Below, one piece after another: positions 54,424 through 64,000 of a stretch of DNA of 64,000 nt. How positions within the stretch are numbered: position 1 is the stretch's first letter; each line of letters starts with the position of its first letter. Origin of the DNA: Niallia circulans (lineage in GTDB: Bacteria; Bacillota; Bacilli; Bacillales; Cytobacillaceae); contig NZ_CP026031.1 in assembly GCF_003726095.1 (NCBI RefSeq), positions 868,001 through 932,000 of the forward strand, in the 5' to 3' direction. Made by a program: the position numbers and the translations under genes. A model generated the notes under the pieces. It was not told the DNA's origin and ran no database searches. It worked only from the letters and a program-made list of their open reading frames with translations.

Positions 54424-54906
54424 TTACCGCTGTTTATTCAGCTTGAGCTGTTTTCTATTTTCAAAATAATATTGAAGAAAATATAACAATGGTGCTTTTA
54501 CAAAGAAATACATAAAAAATTGAGCATGATTAAATCGAACCAATGAATAATATTTTATGTTCTTTGCGAGTGATGAGAAAGGGAATGCAAACAAGGCGTT
54601 TACAATTGCATTGATTAAAAGATATTTTTTGAAATTCCCATATGCCAGCTTAAGCGTCCACAAAGAGATAAAGATAAATGGCCCTAAATTGAATGGAAAT
54701 TCGTTAAACTTGTATGAATTTGGTTTATTATAGAAAACCCACCACCTACGTTTTTTCCCAATTCGTGCTGTTAAAATTTCGATGACACCGATTAGTAGTG
54801 TTGCTGGAAAAAATCTTTTTATATCTCGAAAGCCTATAAGCGTTAACGAGAACCATGACAGAACAAGCATTAAGATATTGAATAACCGTTGTAGTTGTAT
54901 TGACAT
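54424..54906 (-). CDS. Conserved hypothetical membrane protein
   Basis: A 160-residue protein with about four hydrophobic segments. LIGVIEILTARIGKKRRWWVFYNKPNSYKFNEFPFNLGPFIF is characteristic of a membrane protein common in Bacillus and relatives; function unknown. Aromatic-rich loops and a basic tail (QLKLNKQR) suggest a cytoplasmic C-terminus. GGGAGGAT lies before the ATG. Confidence 0.75.
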   Translation of the reverse strand: MSIQLQRLFNILMLVLSWFSLTLIGFRDIKRFFPATLLIGVIEILTARIGKKRRWWVFYNKPNSYKFNEFPFNLGPFIFISLWTLKLAYGNFKKYLLINAIVNALFAFPFSSLAKNIKYYSLVRFNHAQFFMYFFVKAPLLYFLQYYFENRKQLKLNKQR

Positions 54907-55137
54907 CCGAGAATCCTCCCTGTTTTTTATAGGATTCTTTTTAAGATTATTTATTATTCATAAAAATATCCCTATATTTCTAATGAGATTTCTACAATTA
55001 ATAAAGTGCATTCTCTAGCTTTTATAAATGTTTCAACTGATAAGATAAGGATTTACGAGAAGAACGAAAATAATTCTAATAAATCACTAACTATAGACTG
55101 TTCTTAAAGAAAAGGAGAGTGGATATTGAAGTGTTAT

Positions 55138-55229
55138 TCGTTAGAGGATGATTGAGAAACATTATGGAGATTCAAAGGCGAGGAACGTAAAAAAAATCGA
55201 TTGATTGTTACACCAATCGAAGAAGATAT
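55138..55229 (+). pseudogene. Fragment of a degraded gene
   Basis: A frame reads EDD, stop (TGA), then ETLWRFKGEERKKNRLIVTP and EEDIWN, stop. The first stop probably replaces a tryptophan codon. It resembles the C-terminal end of an ArsR or SRPBCC-associated regulator, but the family is not certain. No start or ribosome binding site belongs to it. Confidence 0.35.
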
Positions 55230-55239
55230 CTGGAATTAG

Positions 55240-55830
55240 CTATTTACCCATACGAATATTCTTTACAGTCTTCTTTTCAATGCTCAAGTTTTCATAAATT
55301 CTCATTCCGCCACTTCCTAAGGGAGCTTGTGCTAATAGTCCGACCTTTACAATCTCATCAACAGGCAAGCTGAAAAATCTCATCATATAATAATTTTCCC
55401 CATCTATGGAATAATGGAATGCAAAAGAATGTCCACTTCTACAAACTTGTAGCCATACAGCATTACCATCAATATTGCAACCGTTCGCATCATCTGACTC
55501 TTCCTTCGTTACAACGCTTACAACTGCATGGGTATCAAAATCAGTTAATTCAAAACATGCCTTTGCCCAATAAGTCATATCCTTCATCACCATTATGGAA
55601 GCAGAATCATAAGTGTCCTTAAAATCATGAGAAACTTTAACTTTCATGATAAAATCTCCGACCACCTCTGTATAATAAAACGGAGCATTACACAATGATT
55701 GAGGCGTGATACCTTCTGCTCCAATTGCGCCATTGTTACAGAAAAAATCAGTTTCTTGTGGAGCGTATATTTTTATTCTGCCGTCTTCTTCCATGATAGT
55801 GCTTTCGTTAATCCAGTTGAAATTTAACAT
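55240..55830 (-). CDS. DUF1349 domain protein (concanavalin-like fold)
   Basis: A 196-residue beta-rich protein of the DUF1349 family, a lectin-like sandwich found alone or in glycan-associated proteins. Landmarks: FNWINESTIMEEDGRIKIYAPQETDFFCN, NAPFYYTEVVGDFIMKVKVSHDF and WLQVCRSGHSFAFHYSIDGENYYMMRFF. No signal peptide. GGAGGG lies before the ATG. Function unknown. Confidence 0.85.
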   Translation of the reverse strand: MLNFNWINESTIMEEDGRIKIYAPQETDFFCNNGAIGAEGITPQSLCNAPFYYTEVVGDFIMKVKVSHDFKDTYDSASIMVMKDMTYWAKACFELTDFDTHAVVSVVTKEESDDANGCNIDGNAVWLQVCRSGHSFAFHYSIDGENYYMMRFFSLPVDEIVKVGLLAQAPLGSGGMRIYENLSIEKKTVKNIRMGK

Positions 55831-56054
55831 GTTTCCCTCCTTTAAAAATAGAGCTATTTGTAATCCATCATATTACCTCCTCGTCTAATATTATAGACTA
55901 AAAGTGACTTCCAATAAATAACAACATTATTACATAGAGGTCCTATTGGATAAAAAATGTATTTCATAACAGTCCAAAAAGAGCATAAAAAGACAGGAAA
56001 TTATCTTTCTTTTTAAGTATAGTCAGATTTAGAAACAAGAATGGAGAGGATTTC

Positions 56055-57077
56055 ATGATTAATTTTGAGGTGGATATAATTCAAATTAGGGATCGATCTT
56101 TTCATATTGGTTTAAAAACTGCTGAGAGAATATTGGATCGTTCTATTATTAAGATGTGGAGTGAGGTTTTCGAACAAGACATTGATTATGAAAACATGCA
56201 TTCCATCTATTCCACTTATGCTCCACATCTTTTAGAAGAATTAGAAGGGTTGGCACAGGGGCTGGGGATTTCGTCTATCAGAGCTGCATCCATGTTCAGC
56301 GGTTATCAAGTTCCCAAGATAGATGCGATGGGATGCACGGCTATTCTTACAGATGAAACATATGTTCGCAACTACGATTTTTCCCCTGATCTATACGATG
56401 GTATTTTTAGTTGTATCCAAGCGGAGGATGCGCTGACCACCGCAGGATATAATTTGCAAATTTTAGGGAGACATGATGGAGTAAATGAGGAAGGGCTAGT
56501 AATGGGGTTTCATTTTGTAAGTTATAGTGGCTATACAAAGGGTATTTCCCCATGGGCTGCAATACGGATGGCCTTGGATACTTGTTCTTCGGTCGATGAT
56601 GCATCTGCTCTGCTAAAAGAAATCCCTCATTCAGCCTGCTATAATTTTTCGGTGGGAGATAAAAAAGGAAACATCGCGGTGATAGAAGCTACTCCAGAAA
56701 AAGTGTGCATTAGAAAGGATGAGAAGCTCTTATCATGTGTTAATCATTTTCAAACTTCGGAACTCCAAGATAAAAACAGATTAGCCATTGATGGTTCCGT
56801 CAAAAGAAATAATTATTTACAATCATTTCAAGGGAAGAAACGGACACAGCAAGAGATGTTTAGCATTTTTGCAAAGAAAAGTTCTCCTTTATTTTTTCGG
56901 AATTATGACCAACTATTCGGAACACTACACACATTTTCCTACTCTTTCCAAGAATCAAGAATTCTTACTTCTCTAGCGCAAGGAAGGGACGTTCTCGATT
57001 TTAATTTTCATAATTGGACAAATGGAGAAGATCTTGTCAGCAAAAAGATGACAGGTTATATCGAGACCATTAATTAG
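56055..57077 (+). CDS. C45-family autoproteolytic acyltransferase/hydrolase
   Basis: A 340-residue Ntn hydrolase related to acyl-CoA:6-aminopenicillanate acyltransferase. The precursor would cleave itself before Cys 94 (DAMGCTAIL), which becomes the nucleophile. YVRNYDFSP and GRHDGVNEEGLVMGFHF follow as in the family, and WAAIRMALDTCSSVDDA after that. Substrates could be N-acyl amides; none is indicated here. GGAGAGGATT precedes the ATG. Confidence 0.82.
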   Translation: MINFEVDIIQIRDRSFHIGLKTAERILDRSIIKMWSEVFEQDIDYENMHSIYSTYAPHLLEELEGLAQGLGISSIRAASMFSGYQVPKIDAMGCTAILTDETYVRNYDFSPDLYDGIFSCIQAEDALTTAGYNLQILGRHDGVNEEGLVMGFHFVSYSGYTKGISPWAAIRMALDTCSSVDDASALLKEIPHSACYNFSVGDKKGNIAVIEATPEKVCIRKDEKLLSCVNHFQTSELQDKNRLAIDGSVKRNNYLQSFQGKKRTQQEMFSIFAKKSSPLFFRNYDQLFGTLHTFSYSFQESRILTSLAQGRDVLDFNFHNWTNGEDLVSKKMTGYIETIN

Positions 57078-57097
57078 TTTAATTACTTTTATTAATA

Positions 57098-57138
57098 AAC
57101 GTCTAAAACATTGGTATATAAGGGATTAGACGTTTTTA
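57098..57138 (+). terminator. Terminator of the C45 hydrolase gene (repeat copy 1)
   Basis: AACGTCTAAAAC pairs with the GATTAGACGTT that follows 16 bases later, then TTTTTAGG. A nearly identical hairpin lies at 61296. Confidence 0.78.
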
Positions 57139-57139
57139 G

Positions 57140-57498
57140 GATTAACTTTTATTTAGAAGTTACGATTGTTCTATTTTAAAAAAAGAAAGTGGTCTTATAT
57201 AACTATCGGGGCAGTTTATGTATTGAATGAAAGGGAGCATAAAGATAAAGTTTGACCGAAAACACAACATAAAACGATTTCACCTTAAAATCAAAAGAAG
57301 CCATTTTGAATAAAGAATAAATAACATGGCTTCTTTCTTTGGAAAAACTTATCTATTTTAACATACTTTAATAATAATCATCAGTTGCTATCCCGTTATA
57401 TGTCCAAGTAACGAGGTTCTTACCATAGATAGTAAAGAGCCATAATATCAAGCATTCTCTAGTTTGAATGCTTGATATTATGATTTAAAGGTAATGAA
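57140..57498. other. Gene-free region with two further hairpins
   Basis: AGAAGCCAT (57297) pairs with ATGGCTTCT (57325), followed by TTCTTTGG. At 57441-57482 a perfect 17-bp stem with an 8-base loop ends 17 bp before the stop of the PEP-synthase-like gene; it lacks a T-run on either strand. No coding frame was seen. Confidence 0.6.
57441..57482. repeat. Perfect 17-bp inverted repeat
   Basis: CATAATATCAAGCATTC (57441-57457) is fully complementary to 57466-57482, with the 8-base loop TCTAGTTT. It lies just beyond the 3' end of the minus-strand phosphotransferase gene. Confidence 0.85.
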
Positions 57499-60120
<2,622 letters not shown>

Positions 60121-60173
60121 TTAATGTTCTATTGATTTTAGCAGTAATAAAGGAGAATAAATAGTCTATAATA

Positions 60174-60194
60174 ACCATTTTTTGTATGGTATAA
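60174..60194. promoter_or_regulatory. Possible promoter with inverted repeat
   Basis: ACCAT (60174) and ATGGT (60186) flank a T-rich centre, and TATAAT at 60190-60195 is a perfect -10 box for rightward transcription towards the racemase. A -35 box is not convincing. Confidence 0.35.
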
Positions 60195-60327
60195 TTAATA
60201 TAGAGGGTACTATAAAAATAAAATCTAGCTTTACAATAACTTAATTAATGTCATTTCTTATTTAACTTTTTTTGCTTTATGTTCTAATAGTTAATAGGAG
60301 ATATTAAGCCTTTATCATACACACTGT

Positions 60328-60362
60328 GCGATACTTAATAATGAAGTATCGTATTTTAATTG
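60328..60362 (+). terminator. Terminator-like hairpin in the racemase leader
   Basis: GCGATACTT pairs with AAGTATCGT around a 7-base loop, followed by TATTTTAATT. It lies 75 bp before the racemase start, so it could attenuate transcription of that gene. Confidence 0.45.
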
Positions 60363-60432
60363 AACAATAGGTGTATGAAAAAAACGCTATCTCATGATAT
60401 ATAATGGACAAGAAATAAGGAGGAGATTCATA

Positions 60433-61131
60433 ATGCTAAGCAATAAATTTTGTAGAATCGGTATTTTGGCGGGGATGGGTCCACGTTCGACTGCTCCATT
60501 TATTGAGTCGGTTTTAGATGAATGCGAACGACAATATGGTGCAAAAAATGACATTGATTTTCCCCATATGATTATTTATTCATTACCTACACCCTTTCAT
60601 CCAAAAGAACCTATTATTAAAGAAGATATGGTGAAAACTTTACAAATAGGAATACAATCTTTAACAGAAGCTAATTGCGATTTTATTGCTGTTCCTTGTA
60701 ATGTAGTCCATCAATTTTATGAAGATATGACAAAGATGACCAATGTACCTATTCTTAATATTATCCAAGAAACAATAAACGCTATTGGTGTCCAAAGTTC
60801 AAAAGTTGGTTTAATTGGTACCAGAAGTACAGTAGAAAATCAGCTATACCAGCCTTACCTACACAATAATAATAAAGATATTTATTGGACAGAACGTATT
60901 CAAAGCCAGGTTGATCAATTAATTTATGATGTTAAACAGAATCGCGAAATGGAAGAGCTTATTCAACAATGGAAAAATATAGAAATGGATCTTGCGGAAA
61001 ATGGTGTAACAGATGTAGTTTGTGTATGTACTGATCTATATTTTTGTGGATCTTATACTTCTTTAAATTTCTTCGATTCATCAAAAATTCTTGCTAAAAG
61101 TTTAGTAGAAAGATATTTAGCCTTTAAATAG
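60433..61131 (+). CDS. Aspartate/glutamate racemase family protein
   Basis: A 232-residue member of the Asp/Glu racemase superfamily. Start motif GILAGMGPRSTAPFIESVL; the first active-site Cys is in VPCNVVHQFYEDM and the second in VVCVCTDLYFCG, where the usual GCTE is changed to VCTD. Specificity is therefore unsure. AAGGAGGAGA lies 7 bases before ATG 60433; the in-frame start at 60394 has none. With the murI gene at 24700, this is the second cofactor-independent racemase in the window. Confidence 0.8.
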   Translation: MLSNKFCRIGILAGMGPRSTAPFIESVLDECERQYGAKNDIDFPHMIIYSLPTPFHPKEPIIKEDMVKTLQIGIQSLTEANCDFIAVPCNVVHQFYEDMTKMTNVPILNIIQETINAIGVQSSKVGLIGTRSTVENQLYQPYLHNNNKDIYWTERIQSQVDQLIYDVKQNREMEELIQQWKNIEMDLAENGVTDVVCVCTDLYFCGSYTSLNFFDSSKILAKSLVERYLAFK

Positions 61132-61292
61132 GTGATATTCGTGTTCAACTATAGGGTGGTTTATGTAGAGGATAAATAGTTGCACGGAGGGGAGTATAGG
61201 AAGTTCTATTAAATAGACATCTTTATTTTATGATCATAAATAGAGTGCGTTTATATAATACATATTAATGTAATGCTTCAAAGATTTATAAT

Positions 61293-61340
61293 AAAAAACG
61301 TCTAAAACCTGATATATAAGGAATTAGACGTTTTTTATTT
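61293..61340 (+). terminator. Terminator of the racemase gene (repeat copy 2)
   Basis: AAAAAACGTCTAA pairs with TTAGACGTTTTTT across 17 bases. It matches the hairpin at 57098 almost base for base, including the loop (TATATAAG). Confidence 0.8.
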
Positions 61341-61591
61341 CAGTTTAAAAAGGAATAACATGTACTTCATGTAAAAAGAAGAAGACTCCTGTGTAACTTC
61401 GTGAGCATTCCTTTAGTAAGTAAAACCTTACTTTTGATAGAAGGTGCAGTTTAGTAGAAGTGGTTTCTTAAATAAATAGCACTTAAAGGCCTGTTTTGTT
61501 ATTAATTTGAGTGTATTACGTCCATAATTCTTTCTGGGTGGTGGAAGTGCCGTTAATTAGAATAAAAAAAATGCTTTTTAGTAAATAATAT

Positions 61592-61606
61592 AATGGTTAA
61601 ACCATT
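61592..61606. promoter_or_regulatory. Palindrome in front of gadB
   Basis: AATGGTTAAACCATT, a perfect 7-bp inverted repeat around one base, 21 bp before the gadB start and just upstream of its ribosome binding site. It could be an operator or a translational hairpin. Confidence 0.5.
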
Positions 61607-61626
61607 TTATTTAAGGGGGGACATCT

Positions 61627-63096
61627 ATGCCACACCATCGAAAAGCAGAACTTCAAAATGATACATACGAAGAAAAAGAGATGATTTCAGATAATTCACA
61701 AAGTCTACCTCGTCACATGCAAATGGAGCTGCCGCATGAATTATCGGTAAATCCTCTATTTGCCCGTGAAGGGGAATCGGACGTTCCGCGTTTCCACATG
61801 GCTGATAAAGGCATGTTACCAGAAACAGCCTATCAAATCGTCCATGATGAAATTGCACTTGATGGCAATGCTCGCTTAAATCTTGCCACATTTGTTAGCA
61901 CATGGATGGAACCAGCTGCAGAGCACTTATATACTAAATCATTCGATAAGAATATGATTGACAAAGATGAATATCCACAGACAGCCGAAATTGAGGAGCG
62001 ATGTGTCCGCATTTTAGCCAACCTCTGGCATTCGCCCAACCCACTTACGACGATGGGTGTTTCTACAACTGGTTCATCGGAAGCCTGTATGCTCGCAGGG
62101 CTTGCGTTAAAGAGACGCTGGCAGAACATACGCAAAAGCAAAGGGAAATCGGTGGAGCGTCCCAATATTGTATTTAGTTCTGCTGTTCAAGTTGTTTGGG
62201 AAAAATTCGCGAACTATTGGGAGGTTGAACCACGTTATGTGAAGGTTAACCCTGATCATCCCTTATTAGATCCTCAAGGGGTCCTCGCCGCAGTGGATGA
62301 AAATACAATTGGTGTGGTTCCAATCCTCGGTGAGACCTATAGAGGGCTTTACGAACCGGTTGCTGCTATTGCAAAAGCGTTGGATGATTTACAAAAAAGA
62401 ACGGGTATTGACATTCCCATTCATGTAGATGCGGCTTCTGGAGGATTTATAGCGCCGTTTCTTCAACCAGATTTAGTTTGGGATTTTCAATTGCCAAGAG
62501 TGAAATCAATCAATGTATCTGGACATAAATATGGGTTAGTATACCCTGGGCTTGGCTGGATAATTTGGCGGGAAGCTGCAGATCTCCCTGAGGATCTCAT
62601 CTTTCGTGTCTCTTATTTAGGTGGGAACATGCCGACTTTCGCCTTAAATTTCTCTCGTCCTGGCGCACAGGTGCTCCTTCAATATTATAATTACCTGCGT
62701 TTAGGGAAAAGTGGCTACTATGAAGTTCAAAGGGCTTCTCAGAAAGTCGCTCTTTTTCTAAGTGAGGCTATTCAAAAGATGGGACCGTTCGAACTTTTAT
62801 CTGATGGTTCGGATATTCCAGTTTTTGCTTGGCGACTCAAAGATGGTTATACATTGAACTGGAATCTTTATGATTTATCCCGACAATTACGCGTGTTCGG
62901 CTGGCAAGTACCCGCCTATCCATTGCCTCCAGATATGGAAGAAGTGACGATAATGCGCATTGTGGTTCGCAATGGATTTTCCATGGATCTCGCGCATTTG
63001 TTTATGATGAATCTCAAACAAGCTGTTGCTTTTTTAGATTCTCTAGACGGACCCATGCCACATGATTCAAAGTCTAATAATGGGTTTCATCACTAA
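61627..63096 (+). CDS. gadB: Glutamate decarboxylase
   Basis: PLP enzyme that decarboxylates glutamate to GABA, consuming a proton (acid resistance). The 489 residues cover the family length. Landmarks: NLATFVSTWMEPAAEHL, MGVSTTGSSEACMLAGLALKRRW, HVDAASGGFIAPF and the PLP lysine in SINVSGHKYGLVYPGLGW. AAGGGGGG precedes the ATG. No glutamate/GABA antiporter gene is adjacent in this window. G+C is visibly higher than in neighbouring genes, which may mean horizontal acquisition. Confidence 0.93.
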   Translation: MPHHRKAELQNDTYEEKEMISDNSQSLPRHMQMELPHELSVNPLFAREGESDVPRFHMADKGMLPETAYQIVHDEIALDGNARLNLATFVSTWMEPAAEHLYTKSFDKNMIDKDEYPQTAEIEERCVRILANLWHSPNPLTTMGVSTTGSSEACMLAGLALKRRWQNIRKSKGKSVERPNIVFSSAVQVVWEKFANYWEVEPRYVKVNPDHPLLDPQGVLAAVDENTIGVVPILGETYRGLYEPVAAIAKALDDLQKRTGIDIPIHVDAASGGFIAPFLQPDLVWDFQLPRVKSINVSGHKYGLVYPGLGWIIWREAADLPEDLIFRVSYLGGNMPTFALNFSRPGAQVLLQYYNYLRLGKSGYYEVQRASQKVALFLSEAIQKMGPFELLSDGSDIPVFAWRLKDGYTLNWNLYDLSRQLRVFGWQVPAYPLPPDMEEVTIMRIVVRNGFSMDLAHLFMMNLKQAVAFLDSLDGPMPHDSKSNNGFHH

Positions 63097-63159
63097 AAGG
63101 GAATGGGTCCCATTGTCCTTATGTTTGGCTAACTATCAATAAAATTAATATACTTAGAT

Positions 63160-63198
63160 AATCCCCCCAAGCAGAAGTTTATTGGAGGGATTTTTTAT
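63160..63198 (+). terminator. Terminator after gadB
   Basis: AATCCCCCCAA pairs with TTGGAGGGATT (one mismatch) around an 11-base loop, followed by TTTTTTAT. Confidence 0.75.
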
Positions 63199-63386
63199 GG
63201 AGATTACGTCAATCAGGGGAATATGCATTTGACAGCTTATAAAACATAAACATAGCTGATTCACTTGGAAAGAAAGGTTTCTAATCGACCCTTATAGTAT
63301 ATCTTAATAACCAAATAGTTTATGATAGTAATAATTACAATGAAATATTAGTTAATAAAAATATTGAAAGAAAGGAGTGTTAAAAA

Positions 63387-64000
63387 ATGCTCGAAAATAG
63401 AAAAGTTATAATAACAGGTGCAGCCTCTGGGATTGGAAAGGAAAGCGTCAGAAAATGTTTAAATGAAGGTGCTTCCGTCATTGCTTGCGATATTAATAAA
63501 CACTCCTTGCATAGCTTGAAACAGTCAATGGGTGACTGCTATGATCTACATACGTATCATTTGGATATAAGTAACTATGAAGAGGTTCATAAATTTTTTG
63601 TATATATTGATAAAGAGCATTCTGATATAGATGGTTTGGTCAATAATGCAGGAATTTATTTAGCTAAAAATATCTTGGATTATCAAGTAAATGAAATTGA
63701 TAGAGTTTTAGATGTAAATGTAAAGGGATTTATTTATTTTTCGCAAATGTTTGGTAAGAAATTGATGGAAAGCAAGTCAAATGGAGTAATCGTAAATATG
63801 TCTTCCGTGTCAGGCATGGAAGGCAGTTCAGATGCAATTTACGGGCTCTCCAAAGCTGCCATAATAGGGTTAACTAAAAGCTGTGCCATGAATTTCTCAC
63901 CGTATATTCGAGTTAATGCCGTTGCACCCACGATGGTAGATACATCTATGATGGATACAATACCGAATTGGAGAAAAGATGCATATCTAAGCCACCAGCT
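63387..64000 (+). CDS. Short-chain dehydrogenase/reductase (3'-truncated by the window)
   Basis: A classical SDR open to the window end (about 204 residues visible). NAD(P) loop TGAASGIGKESV near residue 10, NNAGIYLAKN, catalytic Ser in MSSVSGMEG and YGLSKAA with the YxxxK pair, then VNAVAPTMVDTSM. These indicate an intact oxidoreductase; substrate unknown. AAAGGAGTG lies 8 bases before the ATG. The remaining C-terminal part lies beyond base 64000. Confidence 0.88.
   Translation, partial: MLENRKVIITGAASGIGKESVRKCLNEGASVIACDINKHSLHSLKQSMGDCYDLHTYHLDISNYEEVHKFFVYIDKEHSDIDGLVNNAGIYLAKNILDYQVNEIDRVLDVNVKGFIYFSQMFGKKLMESKSNGVIVNMSSVSGMEGSSDAIYGLSKAAIIGLTKSCAMNFSPYIRVNAVAPTMVDTSMMDTIPNWRKDAYLSHQ

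Larger units (their letters stand above)
61132..61626. other. Gene-free region before gadB
   Basis: Contains a terminator (61293-61340) and, near gadB, a 15-bp palindrome. No coding frame with a ribosome binding site is convincing; GGAGGGGAG at 61186 is not followed by an open frame. Confidence 0.5.

Overview
The window reads as chromosomal DNA of an AT-rich, endospore-forming Bacillaceae (Bacillus/Niallia-type) bacterium. Evidence: mutS-mutL order, GGAGG-type ribosome binding sites with TTG and GTG starts, cre-like boxes, a c-di-AMP riboswitch in front of a KimA-type potassium importer, and spore genes (cwlJ, tgl, a YjcZ-like peptide, a Cse60-like peptide). No rRNA, tRNA, CRISPR array or prophage was seen. 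The first gene (mutS) and the last (a short-chain dehydrogenase) are cut by the window edges.

Layout. 1-3.8 kb: mismatch repair, with a 52-bp tandem repeat between mutS and mutL. 4-5.4 kb: a small membrane protein and a His-rich protein. 5.7-13 kb: a LicR/MtlR-type regulator, a lactose/cellobiose-family PTS (EIIA, two EIIBs, EIIC) and a large uncharacterised glycoside hydrolase. 13-14.8 kb: a graveyard of decayed small genes, including a broken SUKH (SMI1/KNR4) gene. 14.8-17.5 kb: EcsC, DedA and PsiE family proteins. 17.7-24.4 kb: a divergent peptide-type ABC transporter whose binding protein looks circularly permuted, whose two permeases carry long N-terminal extensions and whose two ATPases are fused. 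24.7-32.4 kb: glutamate racemase, MFS exporter with a MarR-GNAT fusion, threonine synthase-like enzyme with a divergent LysR gene, cupin, YunG-like protein, second LysR gene.

32.4-39 kb is a coherent catabolic module: formylglycine-generating enzyme, LacI regulator, a cysteine-type sulfatase without signal peptide, a ROK sugar kinase and a GPH symporter. Three copies of one LacI-type operator tie it together. The simplest model is import of a sulfated sugar, desulfation in the cytoplasm, then phosphorylation. 39-48.2 kb: DinB-like protein, AraC regulator, SDR/TetR pair with two copies of a 26-bp palindrome, spore proteins CwlJ and Tgl around a Pro/Gly-rich protein, YbaK-like editing protein, MerR regulator, Nudix hydrolase.

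48.2-50.2 kb is a dispersed intergenic repeat interrupted by a complete 1437-bp IS3-family element with a 3-bp target duplication. A decayed second copy of the repeat sits at 39.6-40 kb. 50.2-52.3 kb: kimA with its riboswitch. 52.4-57 kb: small acidic protein, DinB, ArsR, membrane protein, DUF1349 protein and a C45 autoproteolytic hydrolase. 57.5-63.1 kb: rifamycin phosphotransferase/PEP-synthase-like enzyme, Asp/Glu racemase and glutamate decarboxylase.

The best candidates for a new system are the permuted ABC transporter and the sulfatase regulon. All assignments come from reading the sequence by eye; no database search was run.
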